This document shows positions 44,078-53,765 of a DNA stretch of 64,000 nt, one piece after another (within the stretch, counting starts at the first letter, position 1; each line of letters begins with the position of its first letter). Source of the stretch: Flavobacteriales bacterium UBA6051. GTDB lineage: Bacteria > Bacteroidota > Bacteroidia > Flavobacteriales_D > Crocinitomicaceae. Position numbers and translations under genes: made by a program. The stretch spans positions 589,397-653,396 of the forward strand of contig DIYP01000007.1 of NCBI GenBank assembly GCA_002427735.1, read 5' to 3'. The notes under the pieces were generated by a model that saw only the letters and a list, made by a program, of their open reading frames with translations, had not been told where the DNA came from and made no database searches.

Positions 44078-44107
44078 TTGACAAAGACGAAATTTCGACT
44101 ATTTTTG
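44078..44107 (+). promoter_or_regulatory. Promoter for the second E2 gene
   Basis: TTG (44078-44080), 19 bp, TATTTTTG (44100-44107), 26 bases before the ATG at 44134. Confidence 0.75.
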
Positions 44108-44133
44108 TAGTCGAAAAACAGACTCTTTATTTT

Positions 44134-45507
44134 ATGTCACAAATAGAAATCAGACTCCCGAAAATGGGAGAAAGTGTTACCGAAGCAACCATTACGAACT
44201 GGTTAAAGAACGTTGGTGATACCATTGAGATGGATGAGCCATTGGTAGAAGTTGCTACGGATAAAGTGGATAACGAATTGCCTTCTGAAGCTGAAGGTGT
44301 ACTTGTTAAACAATTATTTGCTGAAAATGATGTGGCACAAGTCGGAGATGTAATTGCGATCATCTCAACAGATGGTTCTGCTCCTGCTGCTGAAGCTGAA
44401 GCAGTTTCAGAAACTCCTGCTGCTGTTATCGAAAAAGAAGTAACGGCTGCAGTGCAAGAAGTTACAGCAGTTACACCATCTAACGGTGTTACACTTGAGA
44501 AAAATGGAGCTTCTGGTAAATTTTACTCTCCGTTAGTGAGAAGTATTGCAGAAAAGGAAGGAATTTCAATGAATGAATTGGAATCCATTGCTGGTACGGG
44601 TCAGGCTGGACGCGTTACGAAAAAAGACATATTAGGGTACATTGATGGTGGGAGAGCCGCTAATACAACTGTTGTTGAATCGACACCGGCTGCACCGGCT
44701 GCTACTGCTGCACCTACCGCACCACCAGCGCAACCTGCTCAAGCTTCTTCAGGAGGATTTTTAGCAAACATCAAAGAGCCTGTTGTTACTCCGAATGAAG
44801 GAGACGAAATTATCGAAATGGATCGCATGCGTAAGCTAATTGCAGATCATATGGTGATGTCAACACATGTTTCTCCGCATGTTACCAGCTATGTTGAAGC
44901 TGATGTAACAAAGATTGTGAATTGGAGAAATAAGGTTAAAAACGAATTTGCAAAGCGAGAAGGTGAGAAAATCACATTTACGCCAATTTTTATGGAAGCA
45001 ATTGTAAAAGCCATTAAAGACTTCCCAATGGTTAATGTATCCGTAATGGGTGATAAAATTGTGAAGCGAAATAATATCAATATAGGTATGGCAACTGCGC
45101 TTCCTTCTGGAAATTTAATTGTGCCTGTAATTAAGAATGCTGATCGCTTAAACTTAACTGGACTTACAAAGTCAGTAAATGAATTGGCAACGAATGCCCG
45201 AAATAACGCACTTAAACCTGAAGATATTCAGGGAGGTACGTATACTGTTACCAACGTTGGAACATTCGGGAACGTGATGGGAACACCTATCATTAATCAA
45301 CCTCAAGTTGCTATCTTAGCCGTTGGTGCAATTCGAAAAGTACCAGCTGTAATCGAAACTCCTGATGGAGACTTCATTGGAATTCGACACAAGATGTTCT
45401 TATCACACTCCTACGACCACCGTGTGGTTGACGGAGCATTAGGAGGACAATTTGTTCGTCGAGTTGCTGATTACCTGGAGCAATTTGATGAGAACCGCGA
45501 ACTCTAA
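44134..45507 (+). CDS. 2-oxoacid dehydrogenase E2 (branched-chain/2-oxoglutarate type)
   Basis: 457 residues. Lipoyl domain with Lys in VATDKVDNELPSEAEG, a signature of the branched-chain or 2-oxoglutarate E2, not the pyruvate one (EIETDKATMEF in pdhC). Ala/Pro linker; E1/E3-binding domain (YSPLVRSIAEKEGISMNELE, GTGQAGRVTKKDIL); catalytic domain ending HSYDHRVVDGALGGQFVRR. It stands alone with its own promoter and no E1 or E3. The PD40 protein 14 bp downstream may be co-transcribed by chance. Substrate: likely branched-chain oxoacids (inference). Confidence 0.9.
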   Translation: MSQIEIRLPKMGESVTEATITNWLKNVGDTIEMDEPLVEVATDKVDNELPSEAEGVLVKQLFAENDVAQVGDVIAIISTDGSAPAAEAEAVSETPAAVIEKEVTAAVQEVTAVTPSNGVTLEKNGASGKFYSPLVRSIAEKEGISMNELESIAGTGQAGRVTKKDILGYIDGGRAANTTVVESTPAAPAATAAPTAPPAQPAQASSGGFLANIKEPVVTPNEGDEIIEMDRMRKLIADHMVMSTHVSPHVTSYVEADVTKIVNWRNKVKNEFAKREGEKITFTPIFMEAIVKAIKDFPMVNVSVMGDKIVKRNNINIGMATALPSGNLIVPVIKNADRLNLTGLTKSVNELATNARNNALKPEDIQGGTYTVTNVGTFGNVMGTPIINQPQVAILAVGAIRKVPAVIETPDGDFIGIRHKMFLSHSYDHRVVDGALGGQFVRRVADYLEQFDENREL

Positions 45508-45521
45508 CTAACACTAACCAC

Positions 45522-47828
45522 ATGAATACACTTAAGTCTCTGCTGATTTTATTGGTTTTTCCAATGATCAGCTTCGGGCAAATGACCGAGCAAGAAGTCC
45601 GCGATATGGCTTCTTCAGCTACTGAACAAGAACTTGTTGTCCAAAGTTCTACAATGATGCAGGAGCGTTATTACTTTCATGCAGAAATTCTAGTCGACAA
45701 ACTATTGTCCATGAAGCCTGAAAGTCCGAACTACAATTACCGAAAAGGATTTTTGAGTCTGGAGGGTCGCAAAGATTACATCACAGCGACTCCATACCTG
45801 GAAAAAGCCGTGAAATCAACTGATAAAAATTATGATGCTTATTCTGTAAAAGAGACAAGTGCGCCACTAGACGCTTTTTATCATCTTGGAGTAGCGTATC
45901 ACCTTGACGAGAAGTTAGACAAGGCAAAAGAGAACTTCAATCAGTTTTTGGCATTAACAGGTAAAAAATCACCGCTAATCGATATGGCTCAGTTGAAACT
46001 GAAGCAATGCGAAATAGCGAAAGGTCTTATTGCATCGCCCAAAACTGCTGTGGTTAAAAACATTGGTGACAAGGTGAACTCTGATATGCCAGAATATGCT
46101 CCTGTAGTATCTTTGGACGGAACGTCGTTGTACTTTACTTCGAGACGTGCGTGGGAAGACAACAGCACAGCGGATTATAAAGATCCAATGCTGAATAACT
46201 ATCCCGAAGATATCTTCGTGAGTTATCAGGACTTTGAAGGTGAATGGACTTCTCCTGAAAAACTTGCTTTCTGTGAAGACAAGTATAACGAGGCCACGAT
46301 TGCCGTTAGTTCAGATGAGCGTAAAATCTTCGTTTATCAAGATGCGACTGGTGGAGGTGATATTTATTTCTCGGACTTTGCTGACAATAAGTTCAGTGAA
46401 ATGGAAAAATTACGTTACAATGGTGTGAATTCAGATAGCTGGGAAACACACTGTACAATGACACCTGACGGAGAGAACATGTATTTTGTGTCAGACCGTG
46501 AAGGTGGATTTGGTGGACGCGATATTTACCGTATTGTAAAGTTGCCAAATGGTGAATGGAGTGAGCCTTTGAACATGGGGCCTGGAATCAATACACCATA
46601 CGACGAAGATTCTCCATTCATTGCGGTTAACAACAAAACACTGTACTTCTCAAGTAATGGGCCAAACAGTATGGGTGGGTTCGATGTTTTCGTTGCTTTC
46701 AGAGATGAAAACAATCAATGGTCGACTCCGGTTAATATGGGGTACCCAATTAACTCTGCTGGTGATGATATCTTCTACACAACTACCGTTGATGGCTTGA
46801 AAGGATATCTTTCTTCTTTCCGTAAGGGAGGTTATGGTGAGAAAGATATTTACGAGATTCAAAACGATTACCTTGGGAACCGGCCTATTAGTAGTTTACG
46901 CGGTTTGATTTCATCAAACAATTCGAATCCTATCCCAGCCACTGTAACTGTTCGCTTAGAATGTAAAACGTGTAAGAAAGAAAGCAGCAAGGTTAGCTAT
47001 CCTCGAATTAAGAACGGTGCGTTCTTCGCAGTTCTTGAAAGATGTAGCGATTACGTATTATATTTTGAAGACGGCGACGAATTGTTGCGAAAAATGGAGT
47101 TCAACACACTCTGTAATGCTGAAAACGAAGAGATTGAGAAGAATCACGTAATGGGGTCTTACACACTTGCCGGAACAGTTTCTGACGACAAAACACTTGA
47201 ATTGCTCGCTAATTCTACAGTTGAGTTCATCAATGCGGAAGGTAAAGTGTTCGAAACATTTAAAACAGATGATAAAGGTGCATTCTCATCAAACTATCTA
47301 GACTCAAAAGAGTTCGGAGATAGAGTTGCATTCGACGTTCATGTTATGAAAGATGGGTATTTGACACAAACATTCAAGGTAGATACGATGCTTGCTATGG
47401 AACCACATATCCAACTAGACTACCTGATCGCTTCAACTGCGGTCGGAACAGACATTGGAGCAGTGTTCGATTTAAATCCAATTTATTTCGATGTTGACAA
47501 GTCAAACATACGACCAGATGCGGCAGTAGAACTGGATAAAATTGTTGAGATTATGAATGAGAATCCTTCGATTAAAATCGAGCTTGGTTCTCACACTGAC
47601 TGTCGTGCATCTAAATCATACAACAAATCACTTTCGAATAGACGTGCGGTTTCATCTGCGAAGTATATTCAGGCGCGAATTGATAATCCAAAACGTATCT
47701 ACGGAAAAGGATATGGCGAGAGTCAATTGGTGAACGATTGTGGTTGTGAAGGCTCTGTTGTTTCTGATTGTTCAGAAGAAGAACACCAGGCTAACCGTCG
47801 TACAGAATTCAAAATCGTTAAGAACTAG
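45522..47828 (+). CDS. PorE-like TPR / PD40 / CRD / OmpA protein
   Basis: 768 residues with signal peptide (LKSLLILLVFPMISFGQ). TPR-type N-terminus (about 20-170; NYNYRKGFLSLEGRKDYITA), PD40 propeller (about 190-450; GTSLYFTSRRAWEDNSTADY, GENMYFVSDREGGFGGRDIY, KTLYFSSNGPNSMGGFDVFV), beta domain (about 460-620), and full OmpA (IKIELGSHTDCRASKSYNKS, NRRTEFKIV). Same layout as the protein at 8.6 kb, but a separate branch with GQMTEQEVRDMASSATEQE at its head shared only with the next gene. No lipobox. Probably a peptidoglycan-bound outer-membrane component linked to T9SS. Confidence 0.88.
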   Translation: MNTLKSLLILLVFPMISFGQMTEQEVRDMASSATEQELVVQSSTMMQERYYFHAEILVDKLLSMKPESPNYNYRKGFLSLEGRKDYITATPYLEKAVKSTDKNYDAYSVKETSAPLDAFYHLGVAYHLDEKLDKAKENFNQFLALTGKKSPLIDMAQLKLKQCEIAKGLIASPKTAVVKNIGDKVNSDMPEYAPVVSLDGTSLYFTSRRAWEDNSTADYKDPMLNNYPEDIFVSYQDFEGEWTSPEKLAFCEDKYNEATIAVSSDERKIFVYQDATGGGDIYFSDFADNKFSEMEKLRYNGVNSDSWETHCTMTPDGENMYFVSDREGGFGGRDIYRIVKLPNGEWSEPLNMGPGINTPYDEDSPFIAVNNKTLYFSSNGPNSMGGFDVFVAFRDENNQWSTPVNMGYPINSAGDDIFYTTTVDGLKGYLSSFRKGGYGEKDIYEIQNDYLGNRPISSLRGLISSNNSNPIPATVTVRLECKTCKKESSKVSYPRIKNGAFFAVLERCSDYVLYFEDGDELLRKMEFNTLCNAENEEIEKNHVMGSYTLAGTVSDDKTLELLANSTVEFINAEGKVFETFKTDDKGAFSSNYLDSKEFGDRVAFDVHVMKDGYLTQTFKVDTMLAMEPHIQLDYLIASTAVGTDIGAVFDLNPIYFDVDKSNIRPDAAVELDKIVEIMNENPSIKIELGSHTDCRASKSYNKSLSNRRAVSSAKYIQARIDNPKRIYGKGYGESQLVNDCGCEGSVVSDCSEEEHQANRRTEFKIVKN

Positions 47829-47858
47829 GGAATATTCAAACAACCTAATGTTTTGAAA

Positions 47859-47888
47859 AGTCCGAGTTAACTCTCGGGCTTTTTTTTT
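47859..47888 (+). terminator. Rho-independent terminator
   Basis: 8-bp stem (one G-U) at 47859-47866 with 47873-47880, loop TTAACT, then eight T, directly after the first tandem PD40 gene. Confidence 0.9.
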
Positions 47889-47963
47889 GATTAATGTTTA
47901 AATTGTAACTAATTACAACATTCAACGTAACCAAATACAATTGAATGTAAAATCAAGTCTACT

Positions 47964-50060
47964 ATGAATTTTGGACGTGTCATGACCCTATGCCTTGGAG
48001 TATTCACTTCAATGGTCAGCTACAGTCAAATTATTACCGAGCAAGAAGTCAGGGATATTGCCGCAAATGGCAGTGAGGCCGAAATAGTAATGCAAAACTC
48101 TACGCTCATGTCGGAGGGTTATTTGTATTATTCGGAAATACTAGCTGATCGTTTGTTGGAATTAAATCCTCAGAGCTCAAATTATCATTACAGGAAAGGA
48201 TTCTTGATGCTTGAGATTCGTAAAGATTATCTCGGCGCTATTCCACATTTCCAAATGGCAACAAAAGACACGGACCCGAATGCTGACATGTTTTCTACCC
48301 GAGATAACAGTGCCCCAACGGATGCTTTCTTCCATCTTGCATCATGTTATCATCTAAATGAGGCAATTGATGAGGCCATTGAGAACTACAATAAGTTTCT
48401 TGAAATTTCGAAAAAGAAGTCTGAGCTTGTTCCAGTAACTAATTTACGCCTTGTTCAATGCGAGGAAGCCAAGAAACAAATGGCTGCCCCTGTCAATGTA
48501 TACCTGAAAAACATTGGAAAAGAAATTAACACGGAGTTCCCTGAATATAGCCCAGTTGTATCTCTGGATGGATCTGCACTTTACTTTACATCAAGAAGAA
48601 GTTGGGAAAATGGTGAAACGGATATGTTCAAAGACCCCGTGATTAATCAGTATCCAGAAGATGTCTATGTAAGTTATCGAGATTTTGATTCTACATGGTC
48701 GAAACCCGTTCGATTGGAATTTTGTGAACCCAGAAGAAACGAGGCAACCATTGCCCTGAGTACAGATGAACGTAAAATATACCTTTACGAGGATTCAACA
48801 GGAGGTGGAGATATTTACTACACGGACTTCTATCATGCTAAATTCCAAGACATTAATATTCTTGAAACAGAGGGAATCAATACAGAATACTGGGAAACTC
48901 ACTGTATGATGACCCACGATAAGCAGCTATTTTTCTTTGTTTCTGATCGTCCAGGCGGACTTGGGGGAAGAGATATTTACATGATGAAGCGTCTGAGCGA
49001 TAATTCCTGGAGTGATCCAATGAACCTTGGTCCGAACATTAATAGCGCCGGTGATGAAGATGCACCATTTATCTCTATTGATAACAAAACGCTCTACTTC
49101 TCTACTAACGGAGAACGCAGTATTGGTGGCTTTGATATCATGACAAGTCAATTACAAACCGACAGTACTTGGGCTGAGGCTGTTAACCTCGGATATCCTT
49201 TCAACTCAACAAACGACGATATTTTTTACACTACAACAATTGACGGACGTAAAGGTTATATGACCTCCTTTAGACAGGATGGCTACGGTGAAAAGGATAT
49301 TTATGAAATTCACAACGATTACCTAGGTATTCGCGATATCGCTGTATTGAAAGGTCTTATTAAAACCGTGGATGATAAACCAATTCCTGAGGATTTTGCC
49401 ATCAATGTGCGCTTAGTTTGCGTTGATTGTGAAAATGCAGAACAACGATTGGTTTATCCAAGACTTAGAGATGGTGTATTTATGACTGGACTCCAACCGT
49501 GTAAGACATATAGATTGGAGTACATGAACGTTGGAGAAAATGATGTGATGCATGAAGACGGATTTACAACTCTTTGTGATACCGCTTATCAAGAAGTTTA
49601 CAAAGAATTGCTACTTGATGTTGACAAACGCACGATTATTTTACCACCAGACACTGTTCTTCCTCCAGTTACTGTTACTGACTATCCAAATCTTGAATTC
49701 ATGCACTATTTTGCATACAACAAGAATAAACTGTCTGTGAAGAAAGGAGATTTGAAGAAGTTCGTTAAGGATGTAGAAAAGCAAATCGATGAAGGTCGAA
49801 AAGAAATTACGATTAACATCTACTCTTCTGCTTCTAACGTACCAACGAAAACATACGAAACAAATGAGAATCTGACACGCATCAGAGCTGAGAACATGAA
49901 ATATGATCTTATTGCTCATTTCGAAAAAGATGAGAAGTTCAAAGGAAAGGTCAATGTGGTTATCGTTACAGCAATCGTAGATGGTCCTCCTTATGAACAA
50001 GACTCTAAGAACAAGGAGAAATACTTCCCTTATCAGTATGTTGGATTAAAAACAGAATAA
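47964..50060 (+). CDS. Tandem PorE-like paralogue with altered C-terminal domain
   Basis: 698 residues with signal peptide (VMTLCLGVFTSMVSYSQ). TPR and PD40 regions align end to end with the preceding gene (ITEQEVRDIAANGSEAE, GSALYFTSRRSWENGETDMF, KTLYFSTNGERSIGGFDIMT), so it is a tandem duplicate. The C-terminus differs: instead of HTD..YN it reads NIYSSASNVPTKTYETNENL, then TRIRAENMKYDLIAHFEKDE, which still looks like the OmpA fold but lacks the Asp of the peptidoglycan-binding motif. It could bind another ligand or none. A gene and terminator of its own show independent expression. Confidence 0.85.
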   Translation: MNFGRVMTLCLGVFTSMVSYSQIITEQEVRDIAANGSEAEIVMQNSTLMSEGYLYYSEILADRLLELNPQSSNYHYRKGFLMLEIRKDYLGAIPHFQMATKDTDPNADMFSTRDNSAPTDAFFHLASCYHLNEAIDEAIENYNKFLEISKKKSELVPVTNLRLVQCEEAKKQMAAPVNVYLKNIGKEINTEFPEYSPVVSLDGSALYFTSRRSWENGETDMFKDPVINQYPEDVYVSYRDFDSTWSKPVRLEFCEPRRNEATIALSTDERKIYLYEDSTGGGDIYYTDFYHAKFQDINILETEGINTEYWETHCMMTHDKQLFFFVSDRPGGLGGRDIYMMKRLSDNSWSDPMNLGPNINSAGDEDAPFISIDNKTLYFSTNGERSIGGFDIMTSQLQTDSTWAEAVNLGYPFNSTNDDIFYTTTIDGRKGYMTSFRQDGYGEKDIYEIHNDYLGIRDIAVLKGLIKTVDDKPIPEDFAINVRLVCVDCENAEQRLVYPRLRDGVFMTGLQPCKTYRLEYMNVGENDVMHEDGFTTLCDTAYQEVYKELLLDVDKRTIILPPDTVLPPVTVTDYPNLEFMHYFAYNKNKLSVKKGDLKKFVKDVEKQIDEGRKEITINIYSSASNVPTKTYETNENLTRIRAENMKYDLIAHFEKDEKFKGKVNVVIVTAIVDGPPYEQDSKNKEKYFPYQYVGLKTE

Positions 50061-50083
50061 TTTATACTCAACGATAGTGAAAG

Positions 50084-50107
50084 AAGCCCGGCAAGTCCGG
50101 GCTTTTT
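50084..50107 (+). terminator. Rho-independent terminator
   Basis: 8-bp stem AAGCCCGG / CCGGGCTT (50084-50091 with 50097-50104), loop CAAGT, followed by T, 24 bases after the stop of the paralogue. Confidence 0.85.
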
Positions 50108-50161
50108 CTCTATAAAAGACACTATTCTTTCGGTTAAACGGCTAATTATGCTGATGAAGCT

Positions 50162-50193
50162 TTTGGTGAGAAGTTAACAATGGCATACTTTTG
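50162..50193 (+). promoter_or_regulatory. Promoter for the T9SS cargo gene
   Basis: TTTG (50162-50165), 20 bp, TACTTTTG (50186-50193), 14 bases before the ATG at 50208. Good match to the Bacteroidota consensus. Confidence 0.75.
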
Positions 50194-50207
50194 TAAAAAA
50201 AAGTACT

Positions 50208-50816
50208 ATGAAGAAATTATTACTTATCGCAACTGCCATTGTAGCTGTTGCACAATTTGCAAATGCACAGTGTACGCCAGATCCAATGTACACTTCTCCA
50301 GGATTCTATCCTGATAGTGCAACCGGAATTTCAAACGCTTGTGCTGATGTAATGTATGATGAAGTGATTACAGTGGTTGCTATAGCAGACACAGTTATTC
50401 AATCCATTACCGTATCAGTAGATAGTGTGGTCATTACAAACGTTACCGGACTCCCTCCTTCACTTTCTTATGCTTGTGAAGATGCCAGCTGTACTATTTA
50501 TCCAGGTGCGGACCCAAGTTCTTGTATCCAGATTTCTGGCACTCCAACTACTGGGGAGATCGGATCGTATACAATGAATATTGAGTATACGGCTTACGCA
50601 ACAGTGTTCTCAATGCCGCAATCGCTTCCATTATCAGAGGATTATACGCTAGAAGTTGAGGCGTGTACTTCAAACCTTCTTGAACTTTCCAAAGAAGAAA
50701 AAACGTTAGTAAAAATCACTGATTTAATGGGAAGAGAAACTACCGAAAAACCAAATACACCATTATTGTACCATTATTCTGATGGAACTATTGTAAAGTC
50801 AGTTTCGGTTAAATAA
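50208..50816 (+). CDS. T9SS cargo with immunoglobulin-like body
   Basis: 202 residues. Signal peptide (MKKLLLIATAIVAVAQFANA), then an acidic beta-rich body with four disulfide-type Cys (ACEDASCTIYPGADPSSC) and GTPTTGEIGSYTMNIEYTAY, like a cadherin or putative-Ig domain. The end, VKITDLMGRETTEKPNTPLL then YHYSDGTIVKSVSV, is a compact variant of the type A sorting domain. Likely exported by T9SS and anchored on the surface. Terminator follows. Confidence 0.85.
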   Translation: MKKLLLIATAIVAVAQFANAQCTPDPMYTSPGFYPDSATGISNACADVMYDEVITVVAIADTVIQSITVSVDSVVITNVTGLPPSLSYACEDASCTIYPGADPSSCIQISGTPTTGEIGSYTMNIEYTAYATVFSMPQSLPLSEDYTLEVEACTSNLLELSKEEKTLVKITDLMGRETTEKPNTPLLYHYSDGTIVKSVSVK

Positions 50817-50835
50817 ACAAAAATATTCTTGTTTT

Positions 50836-50867
50836 AAAGGCTCAACGATTTGTTGGGCCTTTTTTTG
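50836..50867 (+). terminator. Rho-independent terminator
   Basis: 11-bp stem with one G-U (50836-50846 with 50852-50862), loop GATTT, then a T run, 20 bases after the stop. Confidence 0.9.
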
Positions 50868-50898
50868 TTCTCCCCTTCCCTATCACTATCTTTAACGC

Positions 50899-51750
50899 AT
50901 GAACATCAAACTCACGAAGTCGCTGGCTATTTTTGACTTGGAGGCAACAGGTCTCAGCGTTACGCAAGATCGCATTGTAGAAATTGCCATCATTAAAATT
51001 GCTCCCGACGGAACACGGACGGAATATACCAAGCGTGTGAATCCCGAACGCTCTATTCCGAAAGAAGTGAGTGAAATTCATGGTATTTATGATGACGACG
51101 TGAAAGATGCTCCGACCTTTAAAGAAATAGTACCTGAATTGGAAGCATTTCTCGGGGATGCAGATTTCGCTGGTTATAATTCAAATAAATTTGATCTTCC
51201 AATGCTTGCTGAAGAGTTTTTGAGAGCGGGAAGTTCATTTGACCTTTCAGTCAAAAAGCACATCGATGTACAGAACATTTTTCACAAAATGGAACAACGC
51301 ACGCTCATTGCTGCATATCGTTTTTATTGCGATAAGCAACTCGAAGGAGCGCACAATGCCATGGTGGATGCCAATGCCACATGGGAAGTACTCGATGCCC
51401 AAATCAGTCATTACGAAGAACTAAAAGAAGATGTTGATTTTTTGGCAGACTTCTCTTTGTTCGGTGATACAAAACGCCTTGACTTTGCCGGAAGATTGGC
51501 ATATAATGAGAAAGGAGAAGCCGTTTATAACTTCGGAAAACATAAAGGGAAAACCATTAAGCAAGTGGCTCAACTTGAACCCGGTTATTATGGCTGGATG
51601 CTTGATGCTGACTTCCCTCTCTACACAAAGCAATGCTTGAGAAAAGAAATGGCCAAAATTAAAGCGCAAGAACAATCTAAGGATGACGGCAAATCGGAAG
51701 AAGAACGTTATGAAGAAAAGCTGAACGCACTCAAGAACAAATTCAAATAA
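50899..51750 (+). CDS. DnaQ-like 3'-5' exonuclease with DUF3820-type tail
   Basis: 283 residues. DEDDh exonuclease: LAIFDLEATGLSVTQDRIVE (Asp, Glu), YNSNKFDLPMLAEEF (Asp), HNAMVDANATWEV (His, Asp). From about 190 a second domain (FGKHKGKTIKQVAQLEPGYY, DADFPLYTKQCLRK) is of the DUF3820 type. This pairing is common in Bacteroidota and may serve as the proofreading or a repair exonuclease separate from PolC. One base separates it from the FAH-family gene. Confidence 0.9.
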   Translation: MNIKLTKSLAIFDLEATGLSVTQDRIVEIAIIKIAPDGTRTEYTKRVNPERSIPKEVSEIHGIYDDDVKDAPTFKEIVPELEAFLGDADFAGYNSNKFDLPMLAEEFLRAGSSFDLSVKKHIDVQNIFHKMEQRTLIAAYRFYCDKQLEGAHNAMVDANATWEVLDAQISHYEELKEDVDFLADFSLFGDTKRLDFAGRLAYNEKGEAVYNFGKHKGKTIKQVAQLEPGYYGWMLDADFPLYTKQCLRKEMAKIKAQEQSKDDGKSEEERYEEKLNALKNKFK

Positions 51751-51751
51751 G

Positions 51752-52363
51752 ATGAAAATATTCTGCATAGGAAGAAATTACGCCAAGCACGCGAAGGAAA
51801 TGAATTCTGATGTTCCTACCAGTCCCATGTTTTTCATGAAGCCTGACACCGCTATTCTACGTCCCGGAACCCCTTTCTTTTATCCTGATTTCTCAAAAGA
51901 TATTCACTTTGAGTGTGAAATTGTTGTAAAGATTAATCGTGTTGGAAAGAATATTGCAGAGAAGTTTGCACACAAATACTATGACGAAATCGGCCTTGGC
52001 ATTGACTTTACAGCACGTGATCTACAAAAACAATGTAAGGAAAAAGGGCATCCATGGGAAGTAGCGAAAGCATTCGAAGGAAGTGCTCCTATCTCTAAAG
52101 AATTTGTTGCTAAATCATCATTAGACTTAGAAAATCTGGAGTTCTCCCTTTTTCAAAATGGAGAACGCGTTCAACTCGGCAATACTGCTGATATGATTTT
52201 TTCAATTGACCAATTGATTGCCCATCTTTCAAAATTCAACACACTCAAAAAAGGAGACTTGATTTATACAGGAACTCCAGAAGGTGTGGGACCTATAGCA
52301 ATTGGCGACGAACTTATTGGGAAAATTGGTGAGCGCGAAATGTTTAAAGTTCGAGTAAAATAG
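51752..52363 (+). CDS. Fumarylacetoacetate hydrolase family protein
   Basis: 203 residues, the short single-domain form (YcgM-like). FCIGRNYAKHAKEMN, FMKPDTAI, IHFECEIVVKI (metal Glu pair), GIDFTARDLQKQCKEKGHPW, AKAFEGSAP and TGTPEGVGPI all match. Family members hydrolyse or decarboxylate acylpyruvates or oxaloacetate. The substrate here is not shown; an oxaloacetate tautomerase/decarboxylase type role is one option. Coupled to the exonuclease by position only. Confidence 0.9.
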   Translation: MKIFCIGRNYAKHAKEMNSDVPTSPMFFMKPDTAILRPGTPFFYPDFSKDIHFECEIVVKINRVGKNIAEKFAHKYYDEIGLGIDFTARDLQKQCKEKGHPWEVAKAFEGSAPISKEFVAKSSLDLENLEFSLFQNGERVQLGNTADMIFSIDQLIAHLSKFNTLKKGDLIYTGTPEGVGPIAIGDELIGKIGEREMFKVRVK

Positions 52364-52370
52364 TCCTTTC

Positions 52371-53765
52371 CTATTTACCGGCTCCTTTGAAAATTATGAG
52401 GACCGTATAAAGCATGATTTTAAAATCAAGTGAAAGGCTTCTGTTCTTAAGATAAAGCAGATCGTACTTCATTCGATCTAACATCTGGTCAACGTTTTCA
52501 GCATAACCGTACTTGACTTGTCCCCAAGAGGTAATTCCAGGACGCACTTTGGTAAGTTCAAGAAATTGCGGTTCCACATCGACAATTTTATCAATGTAAA
52601 ATTGACGCTCAGGTCTTGGGCCTACAAGCGACATATCACCAACCAAAACATTATAAAATTGTGGAAACTCATCCAATCGAGATTTACGCATGAAGCGACC
52701 GATTTTCGTGATTCGCGGATCACTGGAAGAAGATAATTGCGGTCCATTCTTTTCAGAATTCTGATACATCGTTCGGAACTTAATAATCTTGAATGGCACA
52801 CCATTCTTACCGATTCTTTCCTGTTTAAATAAAATGGGACCAGGCGAAGAAAGCTTGACCAAGACGCCTAGTACTATGAACAGAGGTGTCAATAAAATCA
52901 AAGAAACAATGGAAACGCTTATGTCGATGAGACGCTTAAACGTTCGCTGCCATACCGGCATAACTTCAGAGTTCACATTGATCAAAAGTGCGCCGAAAAT
53001 ATTGCTCATTTCAACCGTACCGGAAAGGATATCATACATATCCGGAAGAATCTTAATCCGAACGTCCCCTCCTTCTAATCGTGAAATGATCGTTTTTAAT
53101 CGATCGTGTTCCACACTTTCCAGTGCAATAATGACCTCTTCAATTTCATTTTCACGTAAGATGTGTTCTACATCATCAATATGGCCAAGATATGGTAGAG
53201 AATCCTCTAAAAGCTTATCTACCCCATTCAGATTGATAAAACCGATGAATTGATGTCCTGTACCTTTAGGTAACTCTGTAATTTCCTTGTAGATATCTAC
53301 AGCTTTATCACTCCCTCCTACAATCAGTGTTTTGAATCCCGTCTTGCGCTGATGAATGCGTTTTACAATAAAACTGACCAGGAACATTCGCGGAACAAAC
53401 ACGAACATGAATTGAATTCCGAATAACAGAAAGACGGATTGATAGTATTGTCGGTATTCGACGATTTCGTCATCGAGCAGGAAAAGAAAGAAAATCCCCA
53501 CAGAACCAAGAACTGTTCCCAGGAAAGTAAGGTTTAAAATTTTCATTCTGTGCAAACGACGAACATCCTGATATGTACCTTGAAGCATATACAAGAAAAG
53601 CCAAACAAGTGGAATGATTAAAATTCCATAGTAAAAAGACTCGTTGACAGAAAATTCCACATTCTCAATGCGCGTCTTACGCACATAGTAAAACACACCC
53701 CAGGCAAAGGATGCTGCCGCCCAATCAAAGAAAATGAGCAAAAATGTGAGGAGTCTGGAATTCAT
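52371..53765 (-). CDS. Polyprenyl glycosylphosphotransferase (WcaJ type)
   Basis: 464 residues. Four or five N-terminal helices, a Rossmann-like central domain (TLIVGGSDKAVDIYKEITEL) and a C-terminal sugar transferase domain: PGPILFKQERIGKNGVPFKI, KFRTMYQNSEKNGP, the DE pair in RKSRLDEFPQFYN, MSLVGPRPE and RPGITSWGQVKYGYA. It adds the first sugar-1-phosphate of a surface polysaccharide to undecaprenyl phosphate. Its start abuts the stop of the lipoprotein gene. Last gene of the operon. Confidence 0.95.
   Translation of the reverse strand: MNSRLLTFLLIFFDWAAASFAWGVFYYVRKTRIENVEFSVNESFYYGILIIPLVWLFLYMLQGTYQDVRRLHRMKILNLTFLGTVLGSVGIFFLFLLDDEIVEYRQYYQSVFLLFGIQFMFVFVPRMFLVSFIVKRIHQRKTGFKTLIVGGSDKAVDIYKEITELPKGTGHQFIGFINLNGVDKLLEDSLPYLGHIDDVEHILRENEIEEVIIALESVEHDRLKTIISRLEGGDVRIKILPDMYDILSGTVEMSNIFGALLINVNSEVMPVWQRTFKRLIDISVSIVSLILLTPLFIVLGVLVKLSSPGPILFKQERIGKNGVPFKIIKFRTMYQNSEKNGPQLSSSSDPRITKIGRFMRKSRLDEFPQFYNVLVGDMSLVGPRPERQFYIDKIVDVEPQFLELTKVRPGITSWGQVKYGYAENVDQMLDRMKYDLLYLKNRSLSLDFKIMLYTVLIIFKGAGK

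Noticed and set aside
47964..50060. Frameshifted or broken copy of the preceding gene
   Set aside because: The frame is intact, has its own signal peptide, terminator and a full-length though altered C-terminus.
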